NCBI GenBank assembly: GCA_012931725.1
Contig: CM022949.1
Location: forward strand, 69,844,997-69,908,996
Origin: Litsea cubeba
Taxonomy: Eukaryota; Streptophyta; Magnoliopsida; Laurales; Lauraceae
Direction of reading: 5' to 3'
DNA length: 64,000 bases
Part shown: piece by piece, positions 20,201 through 64,000 of the stretch
How the letters are laid out: every line of letters starts with the position of its first letter
How positions within the stretch are numbered: position 1 is the first letter of the stretch
The notes under the pieces: generated by a model
The model's input: only the letters and a program-made list of their open reading frames with translations
Database searches by the model: none
Told to the model about the DNA's origin: nothing
Program-made: the position numbers and the translations under genes

Positions 20201-22164
20201 GGGCTATGTTTGATGCCTAAAAAGTGGGTTCTCTTAGGGATATGTGATTGTTTTGAGTCCTATCTTCATGATTTGATATAGGAAGGACTATGTGGAGCTA
20301 TATTGAGGGAAATCTCACCCCGGAAACATATTGAGGACTCTTGATTTAGTAATGTGTATGGGTCACTTGGAATGTTCATGATGTTTTGGAGTACAAGTCC
20401 CAAGGATTTATTTAATCGACATGCGAGTTCTTATACGCATTGAGCTAAGCCTTGAAGCCTCAATATATAGTCCAGAATTTACAGAAATCAATTATACTTG
20501 ATATTTTTACCCGAATTTCAATTATACTCTTCAAACTTAATGTTAAATGACTAGTCATGCCCCGAAAATACTGAAATCATATTTTAGCATCTTGCTAGCC
20601 CGTTTATGCCCAACCTGATATAAATGTATTTTTGTGCCTATGGACACCCCGTTCCGCTTATATAAGTACTTGTCTCGATTTCTTGCATGTGACCTATGAG
20701 TCGGCACCACTAAGCTTGGACGACCTTGTCGATTTGATCCACCGACTTGGAGATCCCCCTCCTGTCCCGCCAGCTGCAGCCTGGATCCTGTCCTGTCACG
20801 ATACCCGGTTCGCTACCGTGGTCCCGTATAGTTATATATGTATTTATATTTAATCGTTGACTCTCCCCACCTTGTGTGACCAATGTCAACTGTCGCGACC
20901 CCGGACCGAGACCCAAGGATTAAGGCCCGGGCCCGTGACGAAGTGCCTCATTGATTATCTATTTTCCCACAGGTTCCCGCGGTGAGGATCCCAAAGACAG
21001 GGGTATTTGACTCACATGTACACATTTGCGGAAGCGTGTAGCAAGAACACATTCATACATGACACAACCATAGAACAAATCTCACGAATAAAAAGACATC
21101 GAGACTTAATATCAGAAAAGGAATCATAATATGGCATTTCCAAAACAGTTAAAGTTAATACCTCCCAAAATAAGAGGCCAGCAAAGGCCAATACGAAGCC
21201 AAAGTTTAATAAAAAAAAACCCAAAATGTCATGAACGAGCTCATAAACCTGCCCGACGTCTAATTGACATCGTCGGGCCGCCACTCACAGGCTAGGGGTG
21301 GCTCAACAGCCTCCTCCGGACACTCCTCCTCACAGGTAAAGCCTCCAGCACCTAGGTACCAAAATAACAAGAGTCAAACACGACTGTTTGGCAGGTAATC
21401 AATTTAGGAATGAGCATGACAAAAATATAATTTTGAAGAAACATAGTTAAAAGATACATTTGTTTTCAACCTTCCATGTCTAAATATTTATTTTCAAAGA
21501 TACAAACTAACATGCATACCTAAAATATCATGACTTGTAAATCCACAAAGAGCTCATCCTTTCTCCATCATACATGATGACAAGAGTAAGCAAAGACAAA
21601 GCAAAGCTGAATTAAACAAAGCGAAGGCCCAAGCCACATAAGGTGGGAGGGTAAACCGGCCGCGGAACCGGAACAAAGCAAAGATGTGTATAGACTATAC
21701 GACTAATCTGCAGATAGTCCTTATGTTTAAAGACCCCTTAACTAGTGGATCAGACTGGAAGGGCAGTCTAAGCTCAGTGGTGTTTACTAAATCCATGAAT
21801 GCACAAAACACAACAAAACGCTTATCAAACTTGTCGAACAAAAAGGGCAAATCACTTATCAAAACGAAACGAAACTTGACTAGCAAAATAGCATAAGTTA
21901 TATGCATAACAAGCTTAAGAAGTGGTCCCCTTGCATTCCAAAACAAATTTCCAAAACGGATATATGAGGATATTATCTCTTGTATCAAGACTGAAGTTCG
22001 AAAACAAAATTCATCAAGTATATGTCAAGATTATCTATTGATCTGTGTAACTGAAACCTAAATACCGTAAGGATAAAGCGAATTTGGTGCCCCTGAAGTT
22101 GATAAGGTATTTTAGAATTTCAATTGCACAAAAGTCAAGTTAAAAGTCCAGAACATACTGGGGT

Positions 22165-22410
22165 TTCGGTTAGCTTCGCGGTTACCTGGCGGCTAGCCTC
22201 CAGCTGACCGCTGGACCAAAAACAGGGAAAGCAGTTCTCGGGGAAAGTGACCGAAATGAGGCGCGGTTAGCCGCCTGCTAACCGCGTGATTCAGACGTGA
22301 TTGCAGGTCTCGGGAAAAGGAACTGCATGGTTTCGGTTGGCTGGAGGCTAACCGCATAGGGGTATAGCGGCTAGCCGCCAGCTAACCGCACTGCTGACCG
22401 CCAGTGCATA
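22165..22410. repeat. Array of GCGGCTAGCCGC / CGCGGTTAGCCG words
   Basis: At least eight variants of a GCGGTTAGCC/GGCTAACCGC word occur here in both orientations, including the palindrome GCGGCTAGCCGC. They sit inside the long-inverted-repeat element. Confidence 0.75.
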
Positions 22411-23745
22411 GACAGTGCGTTTCAAGTTAGATTTCTGCACTTTTTCTTCCCTTCTTCTCTCCCATTTATGAACCAAACAAAACCCCTGAGCCACCATGCT
22501 CACCAAGGGTCAAAAACCTCATTCAATCATCCATTCATAATCAAAATAATACATAGATTACAAATCCATTTATGATCAAAACAATGCATAGATTACAAAT
22601 CCAACATTTTAGGGATTAAAACCCAAACATAATCACACATGCACATAAAGCCTAGAAAGATTACTTGTCTCAAGCCCAAATGCTAAGCAAAATCGTCACC
22701 AAAGAGGAGACCCACGAAATATAGGAAAAGCCCTAAAAGAAAGCACACAAAAATCACCATTTGGTCAACACAAATCCTTATTTCGAAAAATGAGTTTTAA
22801 TATCATGGAAAAACAAGCTCTTCAAGATCTAAAAAGACCATATGAAAGAGGGGAAAAGAATCCCTAACCTTGAGCTGCTAAACAAGAAAAAATGGTGTGG
22901 AGATAGTGCTTGCTTGGCTAGGAATCCAAAGAAAGTTAGAGAAATGGAAAGCTTGTGGAGAGAGGAAGAAGATGATGGTCTTAGATATTGATTTAGATCC
23001 CTCTTGCTAGATCATCCCCAAGGAAGAAAGTGAAGAAGAAACTCTTTTCTCTCTTTTGGTCTAGGGTTAGAAAAGTTGCAGACTTGGTAAAGTGAAATGT
23101 TAAAAAGAGGGAGATGACTAAAGTAGTGGAAAGTGGGACCCATTACAGCTGAAACTAAATATGGTTAAAACATGGTCTTGTGTGTCCCGGATGAGATCGA
23201 CGAAGAAGAGTAAAATGATCATCGAAATATCTAGTTTCCAAAAAGTATAATTTTGACATAGTTTTGAGATTTCAAAATTTGTGCCTAGATTTGGTGTGAA
23301 AAGTCAGATTAACCCTTTTAGGCCAAAACTTGAGTTTCTGGGCCTCAAACACAAATGGGTTGAAAACGAAAGTTGTCAAAAATAATAAAATCATTCAAAT
23401 GACGTAGGAACTACGATCAAAATCACAAAACTAGAATGAACACCCATTTCACGCGTGCACTCAAGGCGTCCTTGAGTGTAACTAACCAATATTGAACGAT
23501 CTCAAAATTCCCAAAACTAAACCAAGACTAATTCTAATCATATTCTAGCCCAACTAATACTAAGACTCACTTAGGGCTAAACACTCACTTAATTAGTACT
23601 AATCGAGTTGGTTTGGGGTCGGGATCTAACATCAACGTCCCAATGTGCTCTCATCGCTTTAGTGAGAGAGGATTTAGCTTTGTGTGGTTGCCATCTTGCT
23701 AGTACCCTATCCATTGGTACCTTTACATATTTTATATTGCACATG

Positions 23746-23915
23746 TCTTTTATAATAAATGATGCATTCTCTATTATGAAATTCATTGTATATATAGGTT
23801 TCAATGTTTTCCAAGGTATCATTGTTTTACTGTCTTTTATAATAAATGATGCATTCTCTATTATGAAATTCATTGTATATATAGGTTTCAATGTTTTCCA
23901 AGTATCATTGTTTTA
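23746..23915. repeat. 83-bp tandem duplication
   Basis: Two nearly identical copies start TCTTTTATAATAAATGATGC and end TTTACT. The second differs mainly by loss of one G in CCAAGGTATC. Two near-identical copies suggest a recent event. Confidence 0.9.
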
Positions 23916-24519
23916 CTATATTATTGCTATATCTTTTCACTCACCTGTCAGACCGTCGTGTTTGACCCATTCTTTGGTACTCAGGTCCAGACCCCGTTGC
24001 CTTTGACGAGGCGGCTGGTGAGCCGCAACATGTAGGTGAATGGCAGGCAGACGATGTCATGTAAGCATTCGGTCAAGTCTTGAGAGTATGACACATTTTG
24101 GGAATTGGGATCAACTCTTTTGAGAGATTCTTTTGGATGTACTGGTCTTTGTTGGCCATTATTTTTTGGGGTTGATTAATTTACTGATCTTTTGTATAAA
24201 CTATGACTTTATATTTTTGAAAAATGCTAGACACTTTGCAAATTATACTCGTGCAATCAGTCTTGTTCGTGGAAGGAATTGTATATGCTTGATTTGCTAC
24301 ACGCTTTCTCATCCCGAATATGTATATGATTTGTATGTGAGATGACTGGTATGTGAAATCCTCACCGTGGAACCCTGTGGGAAATCACGTCCATAGATGA
24401 AACGTTCTTCCTTAATCCGTGGACGTGCTAGCTAATCAAAGAGATGTACGTGGCACGGCATCATTAGTTAGCTCCATTGATCCCGAATTAGGCCCTTGGC
24501 CCGGTCCGGGGTTGCGACA

Positions 24520-26050
24520 CATGACCTCTGGTGTTCCCCACAAGGGGGTGCTCACTTGCTTGGGAGAGGGTGGTCCCACCTCCTAATGACTAGCATGGCC
24601 CCAATGGGCCTCACAAGGGTGTGTTAAGGAGTAAGGATAGGTGCTCCTGATAAGCGCTTGAGCGGGTGCCTTATATCAAAATCTCCTTCTGGGAAACATC
24701 TGTAGGCAGATGATTTGATCGGACGGTCAAAGAGGTGTGGGGCCCATCCAAAGATTAGGAACCCCTCAAACTGAAGGCATTGACAGTGATGATTGTGACA
24801 TCCCTTGTTGGAACATTTCTCCACACACACATACACAAAGAAAAATATAGACGTCATTTGCTGTCCAGGTTCACTAGAATGGAATTAGATGGAGGCATGG
24901 AGCCATATTGTTACCATCCGAAATAATTATAGGATTTGATTTCACACGATATATCAATTTTTGTGCTTTTGGCAGATTGGTCAGATCCATAATCATCAAA
25001 GTCAACTTCCATGCCTCCAGTTTGAGTCACAGCAGCTAGAGTTAGCGTAGCCGTGGGTACAGCTACCTGGATTAGAGTGCGAGCTATCCCAAAAGTTAAA
25101 CTTAGCAACCCGCTGTAAGAGTGATGGTCGCCGAAGACATTACTTTTAAAAGTGTGGTGGTTTATTACCGTACTAAATAATTATAGAATTTTATTTGATG
25201 CATTCCGTCAATCCTATCGGTTCGATTTTATGATGCATTCCAAAATGGCCCCTAAACACAAACCAAAACATTAATAGATCCAAAATAATATCCAACCCTA
25301 TTTTCATGGGACGAGGTCTGCATCTGATTGGATAACGGGTACCCATTGCCGAACGTAATCGGATCATCACCCATAAATCAGTTTATTTTGTAAGTTTTAA
25401 ATCAATTTTATCTTATCTAACATTTCACTATAGATAGACTAGATAGATATATTATATATCAAGGAAACGCCACCATCTTGAGAATTTTCAGTACTTTCTT
25501 GTGACTGATAATTGCAGGAAATTTAAACACACTGCTATCAGCTAACGGATTTGGTCGCCCACAGAAGAACCCTTCTTACGTTGGAAGTATAATACCAAGT
25601 ACCACTCAGCCAATCTAGCAGAAAAACATAGGAGGAAAAAAGAAGTGCTGAAGTTCTCATTTCTCAACTAGGTTTTGACTGTGGGGCCCACTTCCTAACC
25701 ATCAAGCCGAATTCTAATCCTACCCATGATAGGACACAAGTTCCTGTTGATCTCCACCATTGATTAAAAAAAACATCACCAAGTGATTGAATGCGAATGC
25801 AATGCCAAAATTCCACTCAATCAGATGGGACCCCTTACCTCCTATTGATGATGATAGGATGCTATTAATTTCTTTTTCTTCATCAGAAAATGGATGGGAC
25901 TTGGGACCCAAAGCCCACATGGCCGTCTACTAATGTACTCTCTCGTTGGAAAAATCAAAGCCGTCCAAATAGCTAATCTTACTATATCAGAGGTGGGCCA
26001 CTCTGGGCCAGAAATCAACGACCGAGGATTGACTGAAATCCCTCGTACCA
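24520..26050. other. Intergenic DNA upstream of the SIN3-like gene
   Basis: No coding region, RNA gene or clear element is seen. A segment near 24905-25180 has two imperfect direct copies of ATAATTATAGRATTTKATTT, likely repeat remains. Confidence 0.4.
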
Positions 26051-26059
26051 TGTTTACTT

Positions 26060-26420
26060 CCCACAGGATATATATATCATTTTATGGCTTTCCCCGCTCG
26101 GTTTCTTCATACCTGAGACAATCTTCTTAATTTCAATCTCTCCCTGCTCCCAAGTCCCTCCTTCCCCCGTTGCTTCCTTTCTTCTCCATCCGATCTTCTC
26201 TATTTATTTAAGAAACCCTCTTTACCTCTCTAGTTTTCCTTGTTAAGGGAGGATTTCTCATTCCGTAGAATTCAGATTCCCAGCAGGCCTAGAAGCAGAT
26301 CTACTCTATTCCGGTTCTCAATAGACAAATCGGACTTTTGCTTGGTTGTATTTCCATGGATTATTGACAGGAAGAAGGGAATTTGTTTTGTTGTTTTTGC
26401 TGTTTTCTCGACGGGGATTG
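26060..26420 (+). promoter_or_regulatory. Promoter region and 5' UTR of the SIN3-like gene
   Basis: TATA-like stretches lie at 26069-26077 (ATATATATC) and at 26201-26210 (TATTTATTTA). The second is followed by a CT-rich leader typical of plant 5' UTRs. A very short upstream ORF, ATG GAT TAT TGA, lies at 26356-26367. The transcription start is not determined. The main ATG is at 26421. Confidence 0.5.
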
Positions 26421-60556
<34,136 letters not shown>

Positions 60557-60864
60557 CGTTACATGCAACGAATGAATGTAGAGGTAAAATATGATCTTAT
60601 CCTATTTGTTTCAAGAAATATGAAAGGTTCAATTAATGTGATAATATGTTAGCTTGTATCTTTTATTTGGTCACATTTCATGTTTATTTTGTCAATATAG
60701 TGCCTGCAGAAGTTTTGCCATCTGCCTGCCTATTGTTGTTTAATTTATGCATATAAGCACAGTGATTTAGGACTAGCATGCATGCAGATGCTGGTTCCCC
60801 TTGCGTGTTTCTGTAAGATCTAGATTTTCTCCTCCTCATTCTTATTCTTCTTGATCTTATGGAG
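60557..60864 (+). other. 3' UTR and downstream DNA of the SIN3-like gene
   Basis: AT-rich DNA follows the TAA at 60554-60556. AATGAATGTA and AATTAATGTG are poor poly(A)-signal candidates. No clear signal is seen before the hAT-like element at 60865. GTAAAATA with a GT-like donor at 60581 might mark an intron in the 3' UTR, which I cannot confirm. Confidence 0.35.
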
Positions 60865-61545
60865 CATAGTTTTCAAAATTGGAATCGCTAATCATTCATA
60901 CCCATGAATCGAATCGCGAATTGTAGGATTTTTTTATTTTTCTAATAAAAATGAAAAATAATTAAAAAATAAAAGAGAAAAAAAGTAATTATTCAATGAC
61001 CATTCATTCATTTCCCATTTATAGTAGTATAAATATAATAACAAGTCTGTCATACAATCATATCAAGAACATCGTGACATATATATATGAAAAAAAAAAA
61101 AAAATCCAAACAATCAATCTTATATGGTAGGGTATTTCTTGAAGTTAAGATAGTGTTCATGAAGGAAAAAACCAAAATAGATTAAAAAAAAAAGAGGATA
61201 CAGATAAGCACCATGCGTAAAGTCAAATGCTTTAGTTAAATGCATGTTCTTTATTCATCTTTAAAACCTTATCAAAGCCGTTAAAAACTCTTAGGAAGTT
61301 TCATTAACTGCTAAATAACCTTTTAAAAATAAAAACGCTAAAAGAAATAAAAAAAGGTAAAAGATTATTATTATTAACTAATTGGTTGTAGCTATTATCG
61401 CTTAGCCGAATCGCTTGAATCGTAAGATTCGATGAAATGAGTATTGAATTGTTGGATTCACACCTGAATCCTAAGATTCAATGCATAGATACGAATCGTT
61501 TTCTTTAAGATTCAGGATACGAATTGTAGGATTATGATAACTACA
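60865..61545. mobile_element. hAT-like element D, 681 bp, GAATCG words
   Basis: It starts CATAGTTTTCAAAATTGG. The right end reads TGTAGTTATCATAATCC on the other strand. Flanks TTATGGAG (60857-60864) and TTTTGGAG (61546-61553) form an 8-bp duplication with one difference. Words are GAATCGAATCGCGAATTG at the left and GAATCGTAAGATTCG, GGATTCACACCTGAATCC and ATACGAATCG at the right. It is AT-rich inside and has no transposase. It lies only 308 bp beyond the SIN3-like stop codon. Confidence 0.75.
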
Positions 61546-61571
61546 TTTTGGAGAATTAGAATTGCTAAATC

Positions 61572-61602
61572 TACTCTCTCTCTCTCTCTCTCTCTCTCTG
61601 AG
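61572..61602. repeat. (CT)n microsatellite
   Basis: This is a CT run of about 14 units just right of hAT-like element D. Confidence 0.9.
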
Positions 61603-61724
61603 ATCGCTTGTAATTACAGAAAGTACCCTTGGATCATTGTTGTTTTGACAGTTGGGTCCCCATCATTGTTAATTATGGTAACCCACCTTGTCGATGGTCT
61701 CGATTATCTGAGGGCCTGTGTGTT

Positions 61725-62045
61725 GGCATTGTAATACATATGAATTGAATGCATGGAATTCTTACCATAAGTAGTTAAAAATGAAGATCAAATGTGAATT
61801 TTTTAAAATTGAGCATCAAATAACCTTTCCTCTTTATAAGGAAATAGAACCAATAGGAGGTGGTAAATTAATAAACCAACCATGAATCTAGTAGTTCATT
61901 TTCCAATTTTTTATTCTATTCCCTAGAAGGAAAGATTATTTGATGCTCAATTTTGAAAATTCACATTTAACCTTCATTTTTAATTATTGATGGTATGAAT
62001 CCTATGTATTTAATTTCTTTGTATTTTAGTGCAAACTAACTGGAC
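61725..62045. mobile_element. MITE with long inverted ends, TTTGCACTAAAATACA type
   Basis: The left arm (TTGGCATTGTAATACATATG through AAATTGAGCATCAAATAA) and right arm (TTATTTGATGCTCAATTTTG through GTATTTTAGTGCAAACTAA) are inverted copies of about 120 bp. It shares its right end with the unit at 62458-62722. Confidence 0.75.
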
Positions 62046-62457
62046 CTAACCGTTAATTTGATATGGGACCCTCAGAGGTGCTTGGAAAGAATAGGTGGGA
62101 AGAATGAATGTGGAAGAGAGAGATTGAGGAGGTGGGCTAGTGTTGGGTGTCAGGGAGGAGGATAATGAAGGAAAAATGTAAAATGTAAATTTAAGGGCCT
62201 GCATTAGACTAGCAGTGGTGAAGAGATGAAGCAAGCGAGGGGTGAAGGATATAAGGTGGAGAAGTAATGGGACCCTCAATTTCCTAGGATTTCATTATTA
62301 GGGTGATGGCTGCGTGTTATTTTTCTATCTCCCCAGCCCCTCAATTCATTTTCTATCAGTAGGTAGATTATTCGACGGCCTTTTTGAATCTTCACCTTTG
62401 TTCAATTTCATACGCTTGGGAATATGTTTTCTAAATTAGACGAGCCCCTAGGTCCTC

Positions 62458-62722
62458 CTTGTTTGCATTAGAATATATAGGATTTCATATCGTAGGTGGT
62501 TGAAAATGAAGATGAAAGCTGAATTTCCAAATAAGAGCATCGAATCATTTTTTCTTTTGGGGAAATAAAACCAAAATTAGATGTTAAAATTAGGTCTTAA
62601 CTACATCTTCACCTTCATCTTTCACCCTATGCTACACATCCTTGGCCCCTCACCTTTTTAATAATTCTTGGTAAAGTTCATTTCATCATGAATTTCTATG
62701 TATTTTAGTGCAAACAAATGGA
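62458..62722. mobile_element. Second MITE of the TTTGCACTAAAATACA family
   Basis: The left end TTGTTTGCATTAGAATATAT and the right end, on the other strand, TTTGTTTGCACTAAAATACA form inverted ends. Inner arms (GTTGAAAATGAAGATGAAAG / CTTCACCTTCATCTTTCACC) are also inverted. About 265 bp. Confidence 0.65.
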
Positions 62723-63009
62723 CTCTGTTAATGTGTGAAACTATTCATTTAATAAACAAAAACTGGTTTTTAATTTTTATTTTATAAAAATCGGCTTAGT
62801 TGAAGAGTGGTTGTTAGAGAAAACATGGGTCCCATTGAAAAGATTTTAACTGAAAAATTCTACCATTTGTTCTGGCTATCCATTCAATAATAAAAATAGC
62901 ACTGTCAATGGACCTTGGTCCTGCCCGACATTGTTTAAGGATTTGGATTGCCTAACAGGCCAAGGTGGGTCTGAGATTGAGGGTCCTTTATGGCTTTGAA
63001 CTCAACCTA

Positions 63010-63300
63010 GGCCCTGTTTCTTTAGTGGATTTTCTGCCAGGAATTCACCATGTCCAGGAATTTCTGGACATGATGTGACAGGCTGTCCCCTGGAATTTAT
63101 GAACTCCATGTTTCTTTTCTAGCATTTCTGGATTCCAACCACCTTTTGACTTTTGGGAATCCAGGAATTCCACTCCCTATGCATTTTTGTGGAATTCCTG
63201 GATGCTCATGCCCAAAGGGGCATCCAGAAACTCCACTTTGTCTGAGAATTTAGGAATTCCCTAGACAGGAATTCCTGAAATTCCACCAAAGAAACGGGCC
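63010..63300. mobile_element. PIF/Harbinger-like (Tourist) MITE, 291 bp
   Basis: The ends GGCCCTGTTTCTTTAGTGGA and, on the other strand, GGCCCGTTTCTTTGGTGGA are inverted repeats. A 3-bp duplication CTA flanks it (63007-63009 and 63301-63303). Inside there are many GGAATTC and CCAGGAATTCC words in both orientations, so the whole unit folds on itself. Confidence 0.8.
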
Positions 63301-63303
63301 CTA

Positions 63304-64000
63304 AAGATGGAAGCAGTGAGAGGTAATTTTCTTTTCTACCACATGGCCTCACAATCAATCCAACTCCATTCTCAGTAACCTTTCTTAAATCGTTGCTCAC
63401 CCTAATTTGACTCTATTTTGAACTAAGCACACAGTAGAATCTCATAAAAGATGTATCTTAAAAGATCAAAACTTAAGGCCCCTGAATAAGTTGTGAGAAC
63501 ATAATTTAGACGACTTTTTTCTCAAAATTATATCCACAATAAGACCTTTCCACCAAATATCCCCTCGTGATTGGTGTGCATTCAAGCAGGTTCCACAATG
63601 TGCCTAGAATTTTTTCCCCCACGCAAGTCCTAAGAGGAACCTCTTAGCATAAGATTACATATTAAAATAAAAAACCGCCCCAAGTGGAACTGACCATTGG
63701 ATTAAAAAAAAAATATATATATATAAAATAATAATAATAAAACAAATGATGCAATGTAAAATTGATAAACTTGAGAGCTATAGATCAAGGGTTTAGGATG
63801 ATCTTATGGACTTAAAATTTTGCATACAGGTAAATCATATTCAGCTGATTTGATTTCCATCTTCCCATAACTCCAGGTGGACTATGTAACTCTGTGCTCA
63901 AATTGCTTAGATGAACATGTGTGCTCCTAAAACGCCCATTTATACACAGATTTTCAAGTGAACACATGCTCAAAAAAGCTATCTAAACACGGCCAACATC
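63304..64000. other. Intergenic DNA at the right edge
   Basis: No gene is seen. A (TA)n and (AAT)n stretch lies at 63709-63740, followed by DNA that resembles the (TA)n-associated MITEs of introns 11 and 13 (TAGATCAAGGGTTTAGGATG). Confidence 0.4.

Larger units (their letters stand above)
19638..20890. other. Repeat-derived DNA right of the Tat element
   Basis: No gene is seen. It holds a (CT)n microsatellite (about 19805-19843) and the CTCGAGCGG word array described separately. Style and composition suggest an old LTR or fragment, but I find no partner repeat. Confidence 0.4.
20891..24519. mobile_element. Element with long terminal inverted repeats, TGTCGCRACCCCGGACCG ends
   Basis: The left end TGTCGCGACCCCGGACCG pairs with the right end, which reads on the other strand TGTCGCAACCCCGGACCG. 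Further in, TTTCCCACAGGKTTCCRCGG with GGTGAGGAT is inverted between about 20965 and 24370. GAGTACCAAA with GTCAAACACGACnGT is inverted between about 21350 and 23965. The arms therefore span several hundred bp. I see no clear target duplication and no transposase. Inside lie a GCGGCTAGCCGC word array, an 83-bp tandem duplication and otherwise AT-rich DNA. Assignment to a superfamily is open. Confidence 0.6.

Noticed and set aside
20632..20853. 73-codon plus-strand frame
   Set aside because: No motif, in repeat-derived DNA, and no support beyond being open.
22336..22345. CATGGTTTCGG as another hAT-like element start
   Set aside because: It lies within the GCGGTTAGCC word array, and I found no matching end or 8-bp duplication.

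Overview
The window is plant nuclear DNA. The evidence is a 22-exon SIN3-like gene with GT-AG introns, LTR retrotransposons of plant-specific lineages (a Tat-type Ty3/gypsy with dual RNase H, and a Ty1/copia fragment), plant-type LINE fragments, and many hAT, Mutator-like and Harbinger-like elements. Transposon-swollen introns suggest an angiosperm with a fairly large genome. I cannot name the species.

Positions 1-19637 hold one minus-strand Tat-lineage Ty3/gypsy retrotransposon whose 3' LTR is cut by the window edge. In element order it has: 5' LTR (about 17836-19637), primer-binding site, a long leader with tandem repeats and two nested DNA transposons, an extra ORF (13706-12953), gag (13056-9754), protease plus a G-patch-like domain (9750-7985), pol RT-RNH-aRNH-INT (7984-4720), and a 4.3 kb 3' region. 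That 3' region carries an antisense accessory gene remnant (about 1477-3291) and repeat arrays, one of which (3911-4373) is a set of hairpins with compensatory stem changes. The LTRs differ at only 8 of 428 aligned positions, yet the coding regions carry several stops and frameshifts.

Positions 19638-26050 are older repeats, including a long-terminal-inverted-repeat element (20891-24519), and then the promoter region. A complete plus-strand SIN3-like co-repressor gene follows (ATG 26421, stop 60556, 22 exons, 1448 codons plus stop), with PAH1, PAH2, PAH3, HDAC-interaction and Sin3 C-terminal regions. Intron 7 alone is 16.8 kb. It holds an old gag-protease-only Ty3 element (35505-48065) that was itself invaded by a LINE containing a 248-bp miniature LTR element, by a hAT element containing another LINE, and by a copia fragment containing a 353-bp hAT element. 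Despite this, the exons stay in frame and the splice sites look sound.

Positions 60557-64000 are the 3' flank, with another hAT-like element, two related MITEs and a Harbinger-like MITE. The most unusual signal is a set of four hAT-like elements (13981-16114, 40861-43795, 46514-46866, 60865-61545). They share CATGGTTYAAAA-type ends and 8-bp target duplications, but each uses a different palindromic word in its subterminal array.
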